A program made the position numbers and the translations under genes. Of a DNA stretch of 13,533 nt, positions 6,711-13,422 are shown in pieces (the first letter of the stretch is position 1; each line of letters starts with the position of its first letter). The notes under the pieces are model-generated. The model was not told the DNA's origin, ran no database searches, and was given only the letters and a program-made list of their open reading frames with translations. Source of the DNA: Bacteroidota bacterium (GTDB taxonomy: Bacteria > Bacteroidota > Bacteroidia > Bacteroidales > Prolixibacteraceae); assembly GCA_023412195.1 (NCBI GenBank), contig JAEYNZ010000005.1, forward strand, positions 1 to 13,533, in the 5' to 3' direction.

Positions 6711-6986
6711 TTATTTATCAGAATAATGTCCGGATGCAGCAACTATCAGTACAGTAATTTTTTCATCATTGATGCAATAAACAAGCCTGTGTTTTTTAGT
6801 AATTCTTCGGGAAAATAAACCTTTATAACCATAGCCAAGCGGTTTAGGTTTACCTGTTCCGGTTCTGGGATGCTGCTGCAGTTCTGTTAAAAGTGCTTTT
6901 GCTTTTTTAAATGCTGCAGGTTCGTTTTGCTTTAGCCGGGCAAGGTCATTTATAGCTTCATCTGTAAAGATTAGGGTATAGATCAT
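6711..6986 (-). CDS. yoeB: Txe/YoeB-family mRNA interferase toxin
   Basis: A 91-residue RelE-superfamily toxin that cuts mRNA at the ribosome. Alignment to the remembered E. coli YoeB (84 aa) is clear: GTGKPKPL (43-50), LFSRRIT (57-63), HRLVY (66-70) and a C-terminal SGHY (85-88). The counterparts of the known catalytic residues are R67 for R65, H87 for H83 and Y88 for Y84. The general-base Glu46 of the KPEPL motif is Lys48 here, so activity or mechanism may differ. Its start overlaps the antitoxin stop by 4 bp (ATGA), typical of translational coupling. Length and flanks look complete. The family is confident; whether it is active is not. Confidence 0.9.
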   Translation of the reverse strand: MIYTLIFTDEAINDLARLKQNEPAAFKKAKALLTELQQHPRTGTGKPKPLGYGYKGLFSRRITKKHRLVYCINDEKITVLIVAASGHYSDK

Positions 6987-7243
6987 AGATTATCGAGAAA
7001 CAGGTTCAGTTCATCAGTTGTTTTTATAGTTGTTACTTTTCCTTCTTTCGCCTGTTGGATTGACTTTTTTATTTTTTCAAGCATTGCAGGGGTAAAGTAT
7101 AAATCATCATCATCGATGGGTGTTAGTACATATGCCTGTTTTTTGCCCCTTCTGATAATTATTTTTTCACCTTTATCTGCCAGTTCAAAATAATCTTTCT
7201 GGTTATCCCTGAATTGCCTGCTTGTAGTATGAATTATTGCCAT
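6983..7243 (-). CDS. yefM: Phd/YefM-family antitoxin
   Basis: An 86-residue antitoxin preceding yoeB in the operon. The N-terminal part SRQFRDNQKDYFELADKGEK (8-27), followed by IIIRRGKKQAYVLTPID (28-44), is the usual YefM/Phd DNA-binding fold. The acidic and then lysine-rich C-terminal tail (45-86) is the expected toxin-binding region. Known: YefM represses its own promoter, and more strongly as a YefM-YoeB complex. A matching palindrome lies just upstream (7257-7274). The 4-bp overlap with the toxin gene supports both start and stop. The pair appears intact. Confidence 0.92.
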   Translation of the reverse strand: MAIIHTTSRQFRDNQKDYFELADKGEKIIIRRGKKQAYVLTPIDDDDLYFTPAMLEKIKKSIQQAKEGKVTTIKTTDELNLFLDNL

Positions 7244-7256
7244 ATTTTATTCTAGG

Positions 7257-7274
7257 TGTACCTATTATGGTACA
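7257..7274 (-). promoter_or_regulatory. Candidate YefM operator palindrome
   Basis: TGTACC-TATTAT-GGTACA is a perfect 6-bp inverted repeat 14-31 bp upstream of the antitoxin start. The half-sites resemble the TGTACA core known from the E. coli yefM-yoeB operator. It lies directly downstream of a candidate -7 element, so a repressor bound here would cover the transcription start. Confidence 0.65.
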
Positions 7275-7280
7275 AATATA
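7273..7280 (-). promoter_or_regulatory. Candidate Bacteroidota -7 promoter element for yefM-yoeB
   Basis: The minus strand reads TATATTTG, a full match to the TAnnTTTG consensus of the primary sigma factor in this phylum, 30 bp before the yefM ATG. No good -33 TTTG is seen at the usual spacing. The operator palindrome overlaps its downstream edge by two bases. Confidence 0.55.
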
Positions 7281-7395
7281 GTCAGAATATTATAATATAC
7301 CATAGGATTTCAACAGGTTAACCCGGATTACATAATGTTGAGCTGCCTGGGGTAAGTCCTGGGGAATCCTTAGTGACTCATCTTCCCTTATACCC

Positions 7396-7412
7396 CTCGT
7401 TTTGAAAACGAG
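7396..7412. other. 17-bp palindromic hairpin
   Basis: CTCGTTTTGAAAACGAG is a perfect inverted repeat around a single central base, realistically a 5-6 bp stem with a 5-7 nt loop. It lies 46-62 bp downstream of the stop of the small membrane protein on the minus strand and could be a weak terminator for it, but no U-run follows. The 5-bp stem and 7-nt loop also recall a tRNA anticodon arm; no acceptor or T-arm is found. Confidence 0.4.
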
Positions 7413-7457
7413 AGGCAGTCAGGAATGGTTAACTGGATAAATCCACCTGCCCGAAAT

Positions 7458-7886
7458 TTAGATCATCAACCGTCGGGTTTTATACTCTTGTTTTAAATTT
7501 TCATACTCTTCTTCGGAAATTAAGCACCTGTTTTTGAGCCAGTACAAGTTACTCATTTGTATTTCTTCAGGTAAATCAGGATCTATTTTACCGTATTTTT
7601 CAAGTAAAAGTGAGTGATTTCTTTTTATAATCTCTTCAATAAAATTTTCCTTTTCTACTTTTGAAGGGCTGTTTAGAAAAAACATCACTTGTGCAGACCC
7701 TCCAACAAGGTGTAATTCATTTCTCATTGGCGAAAGGAATGCTAATAGACCCACTCCTCCTCCAAATATAACACCTATGATGAGACCAACTACATTGCCG
7801 CTTTCGCTTGTGTTTTCCTCTGAAAAGAAACCATATACAGCAATGAGCATTATAGCAAAAAAGATTACGCCGATAATTCCCTGCAA
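7458..7886 (-). CDS. Small two-helix membrane protein with SHOCT-like C-terminus
   Basis: A 142-residue protein of unrecognised function. Two hydrophobic segments (about 3-20 and 31-52) flank a short acidic loop, predicting insertion in the inner membrane. The C-terminal 30 residues, with YWLKNRCLISEEEYENLKQE (115-134), resemble the SHOCT-type short tail (leucine-rich helix, then I-[ST]-EEE-[FY]). The only usable start in the frame is TTG 7886. The frame stays open upstream for 13 more codons that read WNYETKAKTRIPLQ-like protein but lack ATG, reaching ATT at 7925. So either a rare start codon is used or the 5' end has been damaged; a nearby ATG (about 7914) is in another frame. It lies alone between the toxin module and the mntA remnant. 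Confidence 0.6.
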   Translation of the reverse strand: MQGIIGVIFFAIMLIAVYGFFSEENTSESGNVVGLIIGVIFGGGVGLLAFLSPMRNELHLVGGSAQVMFFLNSPSKVEKENFIEEIIKRNHSLLLEKYGKIDPDLPEEIQMSNLYWLKNRCLISEEEYENLKQEYKTRRLMI

Positions 7887-8007
7887 CGGGATCCTTGTTT
7901 TTGCTTTAGTTTCATAATTCCAAATTTAGGTCTTTTTCTGATAAAAAAATCTTAAATTATGATGCAGAAAAGCCGGCTCCTCTCAGAACTAAGTCTGCTG
8001 TGCACAT

Positions 8008-8336
8008 TTGAAATGGCAGATTCTTTTAATATATTCGTATCAAAAGAATGAAATAATATCATTTTTATTACGGAATAACAAACATTTGCGTGAACAGTTT
8101 CATTTGTCAAAGATAGGATTCTTTGGGAGTTATGCCAGGGGAGAGCAGCGTTTAGACAGTGATCTGGATTTGATCGTTGAATTTGAGGATAACACTCAAA
8201 ACCTCTATAAATTAAAGGCGGCACTTAAAGAGTTTTTCATAAAAAACCTGGTTCTGGAGGTAGATATTGCCGCGAAAAATATATAAAGCAAAGGATTAAA
8301 GAATCGATAATGAATGAAGCCGTCTTTATCAACTAA
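8008..8336 (+). pseudogene. mntA-like minimal nucleotidyltransferase antitoxin, frameshifted
   Basis: The frame from 8008 to 8286 encodes 92 residues with the MNT signature GSYARGEQRLDSDLD (40-54), which is G-S-X10-D-X-D, and the third acidic residue D86 in LEVDIA. It stops early at 8284-8286, but the +1 shifted frame continues as KYIKQRIKESIMNEAVFIN to TAA 8334-8336, the normal C-terminal end of this family. Adding one A to the A5 run at 8275-8279 restores a single frame, so a one-base deletion (or sequencing error) is the likely cause. The start is also poor: only TTG 8008 is available, and homology seems to begin around KNEIISFL (13-20). Known role: MntA AMPylates and silences HepT. No intact hepT is adjacent. 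Confidence 0.75.
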
Positions 8337-8364
8337 GGATTTAAATTCTCTTGCAGTGTAATAA

Positions 8365-8396
8365 TAAAAAAGCCGGTCGTTTGACGGCCGGCTTTT
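8365..8396 (-). terminator. Intrinsic terminator, mutase operon (bidirectional)
   Basis: AGCCGGTCGT (8371-8380) pairs with ACGGCCGGCT (8384-8393) through ten positions, one of them a G.T wobble, around the 3-nt loop TTG. On the minus strand the hairpin is followed by a T-rich run (complement of 8359-8370), 30-60 bp after the large-subunit stop. On the plus strand it is followed by four Ts, so it can also stop transcripts from the mntA side. Confidence 0.92.
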
Positions 8397-8428
8397 ATTA
8401 CCCATTATTCCCAGATATAATCTACTTC

Positions 8429-10585
8429 TTATTCTTCCTTATATGCTTCTATAAGTATTTCGAGGATTTTCTTTCCTGCTGCAGCAACACTGGTGCCGGG
8501 ACCAAAGATGGCTACTGCCCCTGCATCGTACAGGTACTGGTAATCCTGGGCAGGGATAACGCCTCCCACGATGACCATGATGTCGTCGCGGCCCAGCTTT
8601 TTCAGCTCTTCAATCACTGCAGGCACCAGGGTTTTATGGCCTGCTGCCAGTGAGGAGACGCCCAGTACATGCACGTCGTTTTCAACGGCCTGCTTGGCTG
8701 CCTCTTCCGGTGTCTGGAACAGTGGCCCCATGTCAACATCAAAGCCAAGATCGGCGTAGCCTGTGGCTACTACCTTGGCACCACGGTCGTGACCGTCCTG
8801 CCCCATTTTTGCTACCATGATACGCGGCTGGCGGCCCTGCATTTCAGCAAATTTCTGTGCCAGTTCCTGTGCTTCACGAAATTCCGATTTGTCTTTTGCT
8901 TCCGATTTATACACGCCTTCAATTGTTCTGATTACTGCCTTATACCTTCCTGCCACTTTTTCGCAGGCATCTGATATCTCACCCAAAGATGCACGTTTTT
9001 TTGCTGCATCGATAGCCAGTTCAAGTAAATTTCCCTTACCTGTTTCGGCAGCTTTTGTTATGGCTGCCAACGCTGCCTGTACATCGGCTTCATTGCGTTC
9101 TGCACGCAGTTTTTTCAGCCGGTCGATCTGTGACAGGCGGACTGCCGTGTTGTCGATATCGAGGATGTCGATAGGGTCTTCTTTTTCGAGGCGGTATTTA
9201 TTCAATCCCACGATGGTTTGTGTGCCGCTGTCGATTTTACCCTGAGCACGCGCTGCTGCTTCTTCAATACGCATTTTCGGCACCCCGGTTTCAATGGCTT
9301 TTGCCATGCCACCCAGTTTTTCAACTTCCTGGATGAGCTCCCAGCCTTTGGTTGCCAGTTCATGGGTTAATGACTCCACATAATACGAGCCGGCCCATGG
9401 GTCGAGTGAACGGGTGATTTCGGTTTCCATCTGCAGGTGCAGCTGGGTATTGCGGGCAATACGGGCAGAAAAGTCGGTAGGCAGTGCAATGGCTTCATCG
9501 AGGGCATTGGTATGCAGGCTCTGGGTGTGGCCCAGTGCTGCAGCCATGGCTTCGATGGCCGTACGTCCAACGTTATTAAAGGGGTCCTGCTCGGTAAGCG
9601 ACCAGCCCGAGGTTTGTGAGTGCGTACGCAGCGCCATCGACTTCGGGTTTTTCGGATGGAACTCCTTCACGATTTTTGCCCACAGCATACGTGCTGCACG
9701 CATCTTGGCGATTTCCATGAAGTGGTTCATGCCGATGGCCCAGAAGAATGAAAGCCTTGGGGCAAATGCATCGATATCAAGCCCGGCACGGATACCTGTG
9801 CGCAGGTAGTCAAGCCCGTCGGCCAGGGTGTAGGCCATTTCAATGTCGGCTGTGGCACCTGCTTCCTGCATGTGGTAGCCCGATATGGAGATGGAGTTGA
9901 ACTTCGGCATATGCCTCGAAGTGAACTCGAAGATGTCGGCTATGATTTTCATGGAGAACTCCGGCGGATAAATGTAAGTGTTGCGCACCATGAATTCCTT
10001 CAGGATGTCGTTCTGGATGGTTCCTGAAAGCTGTTCAAGGGTAGCGCCCTGTTCCAGTCCGGTAACTATGTAGAAGGCCATTACAGGCAGAACCGCACCG
10101 TTCATTGTCATCGAAACCGACATCTTGTCGAGCGGTATCTGGTCGAACAGGATCTTCATGTCGAGGATGGAGTCGATGGCCACACCGGCTTTACCTACAT
10201 CACCCACTACGCGCGGGTGATCGGAGTCGTAACCACGGTGTGTTGCCAGGTCGAATGCAACCGACAGTCCTTTTTGTCCGGCGGCCAGGTTGCGGCGGTA
10301 GAATGCGTTTGATTCTTCTGCTGTTGAGAACCCTGCATACTGGCGGATGGTCCAAGGCTGCATCACATACATGGTGGAGTAGGGACCTCTCAGGAATGGC
10401 GGCAACCCGGCTGCATAGTTCAGATGCTCCATACCCTCAAGATCTTCTTTCGTGTAAACCGGTTTCACGGGAATCTGCTCCGGTGTAAGCCAGTTCTTTT
10501 TGATGTTGTTCTTTTCTGCCCACTCAGCTGTATGTTGCTTTGCTGAGGGTGTTTTGATGTTTATACTTTTAAAATCTGGTTTCAT
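8429..10585 (-). CDS. mutB: Methylmalonyl-CoA mutase, large (catalytic) subunit
   Basis: A 718-residue adenosylcobalamin enzyme interconverting succinyl-CoA and (R)-methylmalonyl-CoA in the propionate pathway; it works in the cytoplasm as a heterodimer with the small subunit. The N-terminal TIM barrel (about 40-560) holds QYAGFSTAEESNAFYRRNLA (82-101), with Y83, R201 and H238 (SGYHMQEAGA) equivalent to Y89, R207 and H244 of the Propionibacterium enzyme at a constant offset of six. The C-terminal B12 domain (about 585-718) has DGHDRG (597-602), whose H599 is the lower cobalt ligand, followed by GGVIPAQDY (674-682) and GPGTS. Length and catalytic residues look complete. It is the last gene of the operon, followed by the terminator at 8365-8396. 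Symbols mutA/mutB (or scpA) are used inconsistently between phyla. Confidence 0.97.
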   Translation of the reverse strand: MKPDFKSINIKTPSAKQHTAEWAEKNNIKKNWLTPEQIPVKPVYTKEDLEGMEHLNYAAGLPPFLRGPYSTMYVMQPWTIRQYAGFSTAEESNAFYRRNLAAGQKGLSVAFDLATHRGYDSDHPRVVGDVGKAGVAIDSILDMKILFDQIPLDKMSVSMTMNGAVLPVMAFYIVTGLEQGATLEQLSGTIQNDILKEFMVRNTYIYPPEFSMKIIADIFEFTSRHMPKFNSISISGYHMQEAGATADIEMAYTLADGLDYLRTGIRAGLDIDAFAPRLSFFWAIGMNHFMEIAKMRAARMLWAKIVKEFHPKNPKSMALRTHSQTSGWSLTEQDPFNNVGRTAIEAMAAALGHTQSLHTNALDEAIALPTDFSARIARNTQLHLQMETEITRSLDPWAGSYYVESLTHELATKGWELIQEVEKLGGMAKAIETGVPKMRIEEAAARAQGKIDSGTQTIVGLNKYRLEKEDPIDILDIDNTAVRLSQIDRLKKLRAERNEADVQAALAAITKAAETGKGNLLELAIDAAKKRASLGEISDACEKVAGRYKAVIRTIEGVYKSEAKDKSEFREAQELAQKFAEMQGRQPRIMVAKMGQDGHDRGAKVVATGYADLGFDVDMGPLFQTPEEAAKQAVENDVHVLGVSSLAAGHKTLVPAVIEELKKLGRDDIMVIVGGVIPAQDYQYLYDAGAVAIFGPGTSVAAAGKKILEILIEAYKEE

Positions 10586-10600
10586 ATTTTTAACTTTTTG

Positions 10601-10666
10601 GTATCAAGACTAATAGACACAAGTATCAAGACCAGGAGACACAAGCATCAAGATTATTATCATGGA
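10601..10666 (+). repeat. 22-bp repeat, left flank of the S23 cassette
   Basis: Two units of the form GTATCAAGAC-n4-AGACACAA (10601-10622, 10623-10644) and a degenerate third (10645-10666) that overlaps the S23 stop codon. The same unit in the same orientation occurs on the other side of the S23 gene at 11029-11072. The array begins 15 bp before the large-subunit start codon. Confidence 0.85.
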
Positions 10667-11013
10667 TTTAAATGATTTTTTAAATGAAAAAGCATTTTTT
10701 GTATTTCCTGAATTTTTTCAAGACATAAATTCTGTTCTTCTTCTGAAAAATATTCCAAATCACATCCTACATATATCAAAGATTCAAGTTCGTAAGATGA
10801 ACCTGCAGCAATATCTATAAAACGTGAGAAATCCTTATCAGAACCTCTTCCGGCTCCTTCTGCAATGTTTGAAGGGATGGAAATGGCAGCCCTTCTCATT
10901 TGAGAAGTCATTACGAATAATTCTTCCTTTGGAAACTTCTTTGTTAGGATATAAATGTCCTTTACAAATTTTCTTCCTTTTTGCCAGACTTTGAGTTCTT
11001 TAAAGTTATGCAT
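10660..11013 (-). CDS. Four-helix bundle protein (S23 / rRNA intervening-sequence type)
   Basis: A 117-residue protein of the S23 four-helix bundle family. Diagnostic segments are FKELKVWQKG (4-13), FPKEE (27-31), SQMRRAAISIPSNIAEGAGR (37-56) and DIAAGSSYELESLI (67-80). Known: members were first found inside intervening sequences of 23S rRNA genes, but most lie elsewhere; structures are pentameric helical bundles and the function is not established. Here it lies between the two mutase genes, on the same strand and so probably co-transcribed, with near-identical 22-bp repeats on both sides. That pattern suggests the gene and repeats moved together. Length is normal and no damage is visible. 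Confidence 0.9.
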   Translation of the reverse strand: MHNFKELKVWQKGRKFVKDIYILTKKFPKEELFVMTSQMRRAAISIPSNIAEGAGRGSDKDFSRFIDIAAGSSYELESLIYVGCDLEYFSEEEQNLCLEKIQEIQKMLFHLKNHLNP

Positions 11014-11028
11014 GATAATTAAGTATTA

Positions 11029-11072
11029 GTATCAGGATTATTAGACACAAGTATCAAGACTGGTAGACACAT
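11029..11072 (+). repeat. 22-bp repeat, right flank of the S23 cassette
   Basis: Two units, 11029-11050 and 11051-11072, share the pattern GTATCA-G-AT/AC-n4-AGACACA with the left array, in direct orientation, about 360 bp away across the S23 gene. The last unit abuts the 27-bp repeats, which contain the motif in inverted orientation. Confidence 0.85.
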
Positions 11073-11074
11073 AC

Positions 11075-11128
11075 CTCATTTCTTTGTCTTGTGTCTTGTG
11101 TCTCATTTCTTTGTCTTGTGTCTTGTGT
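11075..11128. repeat. 27-bp tandem repeat, two identical copies
   Basis: Two perfect copies at 11075-11101 and 11102-11128, composed of CTCATTTCTTTG followed by TCTTGTGTCTTGTGT. The minus strand therefore carries runs of AGACACAAG, the same word as in the 22-bp repeats but inverted. A further TCTTGTGTCTA (11136-11146) overlaps the stop codon of the small mutase subunit. Confidence 0.88.
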
Positions 11129-11143
11129 CTTCTTCTCTTGTGT

Positions 11144-13009
11144 CTATCTTAAATTCAACTTCTCCTGATACATTTTCAACTCCTCAAGAATATTACTTTT
11201 CATATGAATGAAATTTGTTATTCCCTTTGTTTCCAGTTCAGGTTTGCATTCTGGATGTCCGGCTATTACAAGGATCTCGTTTTTCAGTTGCTCTGCAACC
11301 TGAGGCGCAAGCGTGGCATATTCTTCATCAGAGCTGCATACAACAACAATATCGGCATTTTTAGCCCTGGCGGCCTGCAGTCCTTCTTCAACAGTATTGA
11401 ATCCATTATTGTCGATGACTTCAAAGCCTGCCACTGCAAAGAAGTTGGTGCTGAACTGTGCCCGTGCCTTACGCATGGTCAGGTTTCCCATTGGAAGCAT
11501 AAAGGCCACCGGGCGCCTGTTGCTGCGTGCATACATGTCGGTTTTATAACGCAATGCTTCAAAAGGTTGCGCTGCACGGTATGGTTTCAATGTTTCTGCT
11601 TCTGCACCTTCTTTGGTTAGGTTGTTTGATTTGAATACCCATTCAGGGTACTCCTCCTTGACATTTTCTGTGAAATTGGGAAACTGATTCACGCCAAGAA
11701 GGTTTTCGCGGCGAAGGGCCACATTGGCATCGCGTTTGGCAGCCATGGCTTTAATTTCGCCCTGGATGAAGCCATCTCGGAAAGCCTGAATGAAGCCTCC
11801 CTTATCCTGCACCTGCAGGAAGAGGTTCCATGCATGTTCTGCAAGCGAAGCTGTGAGGCTTTCGATATAGTATGAACCAGCAGCAGGGTCTGCGATCTTG
11901 TCGAGGTGTGCTTCTTCCTTGAGCAGGATTTGCTGGTTGCGTGCAATGCGCTCAGAGAAATCAGTGGGATCTCCAAAAATGGCATTAAACGGCAGCACGG
12001 TTATTGAGTCAGCTCCACCCAGAACAGCCGACATGGCTTCAGTTTGGGTGCGGAGCATATTGACATACGGGTCGTATAAAGTCTTGTTGTAAGAATTTGT
12101 TTCGCTGTGAGCTATAAGTTTAGCCGAATCATCGTTATGCGGATTATATGCTTTTACGATGTGTGCCCAAAGTAGTCGTGCTGCCCTCAGCTTGGCAATT
12201 TCCATGAAATAGTTGTTGCCGATACCGAAGTTGAACTTTATGTTTTGAGCCACTTCATCAATGCTTAATCCTGCATCGGTAAGGCGGTTCAGGTATTCAA
12301 CCCCCTGAGCCAGGCTGAAAGCCAGTTCCTGTACATTGGAGGCGCCGCTGTTGGCAAAATATTTCCCGTTAACGGCTATGACCCTGAAGTTGGGAAGTTC
12401 AGCTGTTTGTTCTATTGTGGTTTTTAAATGATCAAAGGCTTCTGCATTCATTTTCCCTTTCAGGACAAAGGACCCGATTGGATCGATGGCAGAAGAGCCG
12501 TAGATTTGTGAGCCAACTTTATATTTTGCCAGTGCCAGTTCTTTAAAATTTTGTGCACAGTTGCAATTGTTGCATGAACATTCAAAATTGGTTTCTATGG
12601 CTTCCAGACAAATGTCTTTTAGCAAAACAGCAAGGTTCTCTTTGTTAATGGTCGTATTGCAATCAAAGCAGAACCCCAGGGAAGTTACTCCTTTTCCTAA
12701 AACAGAAAGTGCTTTCCTGTTGGCTTCAGCAAAATCCTTTACATAAATGTTCTGGCGTATAAACCAGTCGTTGCCGGTTTTTTTGTTTCCACGCACAAAG
12801 GGAAATTCGCCTGGAAGAGAGTCAAGGAAGTCTAGTCCTTCAAGGTTCTCACTGTTGTAATAGGGGCGGACACTCAGTCCTTCGTATGTTTTCCAAACCA
12901 GCGCCCTTTCGTAATCCTTGCCTTTTAAATCGGCTTGTATTTTTGATTCCCACTCTTGTGTGGTTACTGGCGGGAATTCATTGAATAGCTTTTGATCTTT
13001 ATCTGTCAT
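11144..13009 (-). CDS. mutA: Methylmalonyl-CoA mutase, small (non-catalytic) subunit
   Basis: A 621-residue partner of the large subunit. It keeps the mutase fold: a barrel domain (about 40-440) with KFNFGIGNNYFMEIAKLRAA (258-277), AHSETNSYNKT (300-310), DPTDFSERIARN (347-358) and DPAAGSYYIESL (374-385). A C-terminal flavodoxin-like domain (about 495-621) has lost the cobalamin motif DxHxxG and has LPMGNLTMRKARAQ in its place, as is normal for the structural subunit. Residues 114-151 contain seven cysteines, including C144, C146, C149 and C151, which I do not recall as a general feature. First gene of the operon, with a -7-like element 30 bp upstream. Its TAG stop lies within an AGACACAAG-type repeat that begins the S23 cassette, so the last codons may have been altered by the insertion. 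Confidence 0.95.
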   Translation of the reverse strand: MTDKDQKLFNEFPPVTTQEWESKIQADLKGKDYERALVWKTYEGLSVRPYYNSENLEGLDFLDSLPGEFPFVRGNKKTGNDWFIRQNIYVKDFAEANRKALSVLGKGVTSLGFCFDCNTTINKENLAVLLKDICLEAIETNFECSCNNCNCAQNFKELALAKYKVGSQIYGSSAIDPIGSFVLKGKMNAEAFDHLKTTIEQTAELPNFRVIAVNGKYFANSGASNVQELAFSLAQGVEYLNRLTDAGLSIDEVAQNIKFNFGIGNNYFMEIAKLRAARLLWAHIVKAYNPHNDDSAKLIAHSETNSYNKTLYDPYVNMLRTQTEAMSAVLGGADSITVLPFNAIFGDPTDFSERIARNQQILLKEEAHLDKIADPAAGSYYIESLTASLAEHAWNLFLQVQDKGGFIQAFRDGFIQGEIKAMAAKRDANVALRRENLLGVNQFPNFTENVKEEYPEWVFKSNNLTKEGAEAETLKPYRAAQPFEALRYKTDMYARSNRRPVAFMLPMGNLTMRKARAQFSTNFFAVAGFEVIDNNGFNTVEEGLQAARAKNADIVVVCSSDEEYATLAPQVAEQLKNEILVIAGHPECKPELETKGITNFIHMKSNILEELKMYQEKLNLR

Positions 13010-13038
13010 GTTGAAAACTTATTTAAAAAATCAGAGCG

Positions 13039-13046
13039 CAAAATTA
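13039..13046 (-). promoter_or_regulatory. Candidate -7 promoter element for the mutase operon
   Basis: The minus strand reads TAATTTTG, matching TAnnTTTG, 30 bp before the small-subunit ATG, the same distance as for yefM. No convincing -33 element lies at the expected spacing. No cobalamin riboswitch-like structure is visible between 13010 and 13130. Confidence 0.45.
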
Positions 13047-13374
13047 GATGTTTTAAAAGATTGGGACAGATAAATCATTCTGATTTTCAGTAAACCAAAG
13101 AAAAATCATGTTTTCGGGATGGTATGTAAAATTTATATTATCTGGATTTTTTCCAGTGCAGGTTCAGTTATCCATAAAAATAACCATCCTTATTTATTAA
13201 TTAACAACTATTAACAATTATATTAAATAATTTATTTATAACTAGTTAATATTAGTTTTAGTTAAATTGTGTAATATAAATCATATATCTTATAAACAAT
13301 TTGTGTGTTTAATCTATTTATATAAACGTTATACAAAATTTAGAAATGGATTATCAAATTAAAATTACTTATTA
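13047..13374. other. AT-rich intergenic region
   Basis: More than 300 bp without a gene. It is extremely AT-rich between 13190 and 13370, with repeated TTAACAA/TTAAA words such as TTAACAACTATTAACAATTA at 13200-13219. It probably contains divergent control regions for the mutase operon and for the truncated secretory ORF at 13375. I see no hairpin, operator or RNA gene that I could defend. Confidence 0.5.
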
Positions 13375-13422
13375 TGAAAACAAAAATTAGAATTATTCCC
13401 GCCTTATTAATTCTACTTTAAC
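13375..13422 (+). pseudogene. Stub of a secreted-protein ORF (signal peptide start only)
   Basis: ATG 13375 opens MKTKIRIIPALLILL and then meets TAA. The sequence has the charged n-region and hydrophobic core of a signal peptide and follows a long AT-rich leader, as for many secreted Bacteroidota genes, but there is no mature protein. In the next frame TTTAACACATTCTTTAGTTTTGAA continues briefly and stops. It could be a truncated gene start or chance. Confidence 0.3.

Noticed and set aside
7391..7420. tRNA-Ser-like anticodon arm or attachment site
   Set aside because: A 5-bp stem with a TTTGAAA loop is present, but no acceptor stem, D-arm or T-arm can be folded around it.
13010..13130. Cobalamin riboswitch in front of the B12-dependent mutase operon
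   Set aside because: The leader is short and AT-rich, and no B12-box-like conserved sequence or complex fold is visible.
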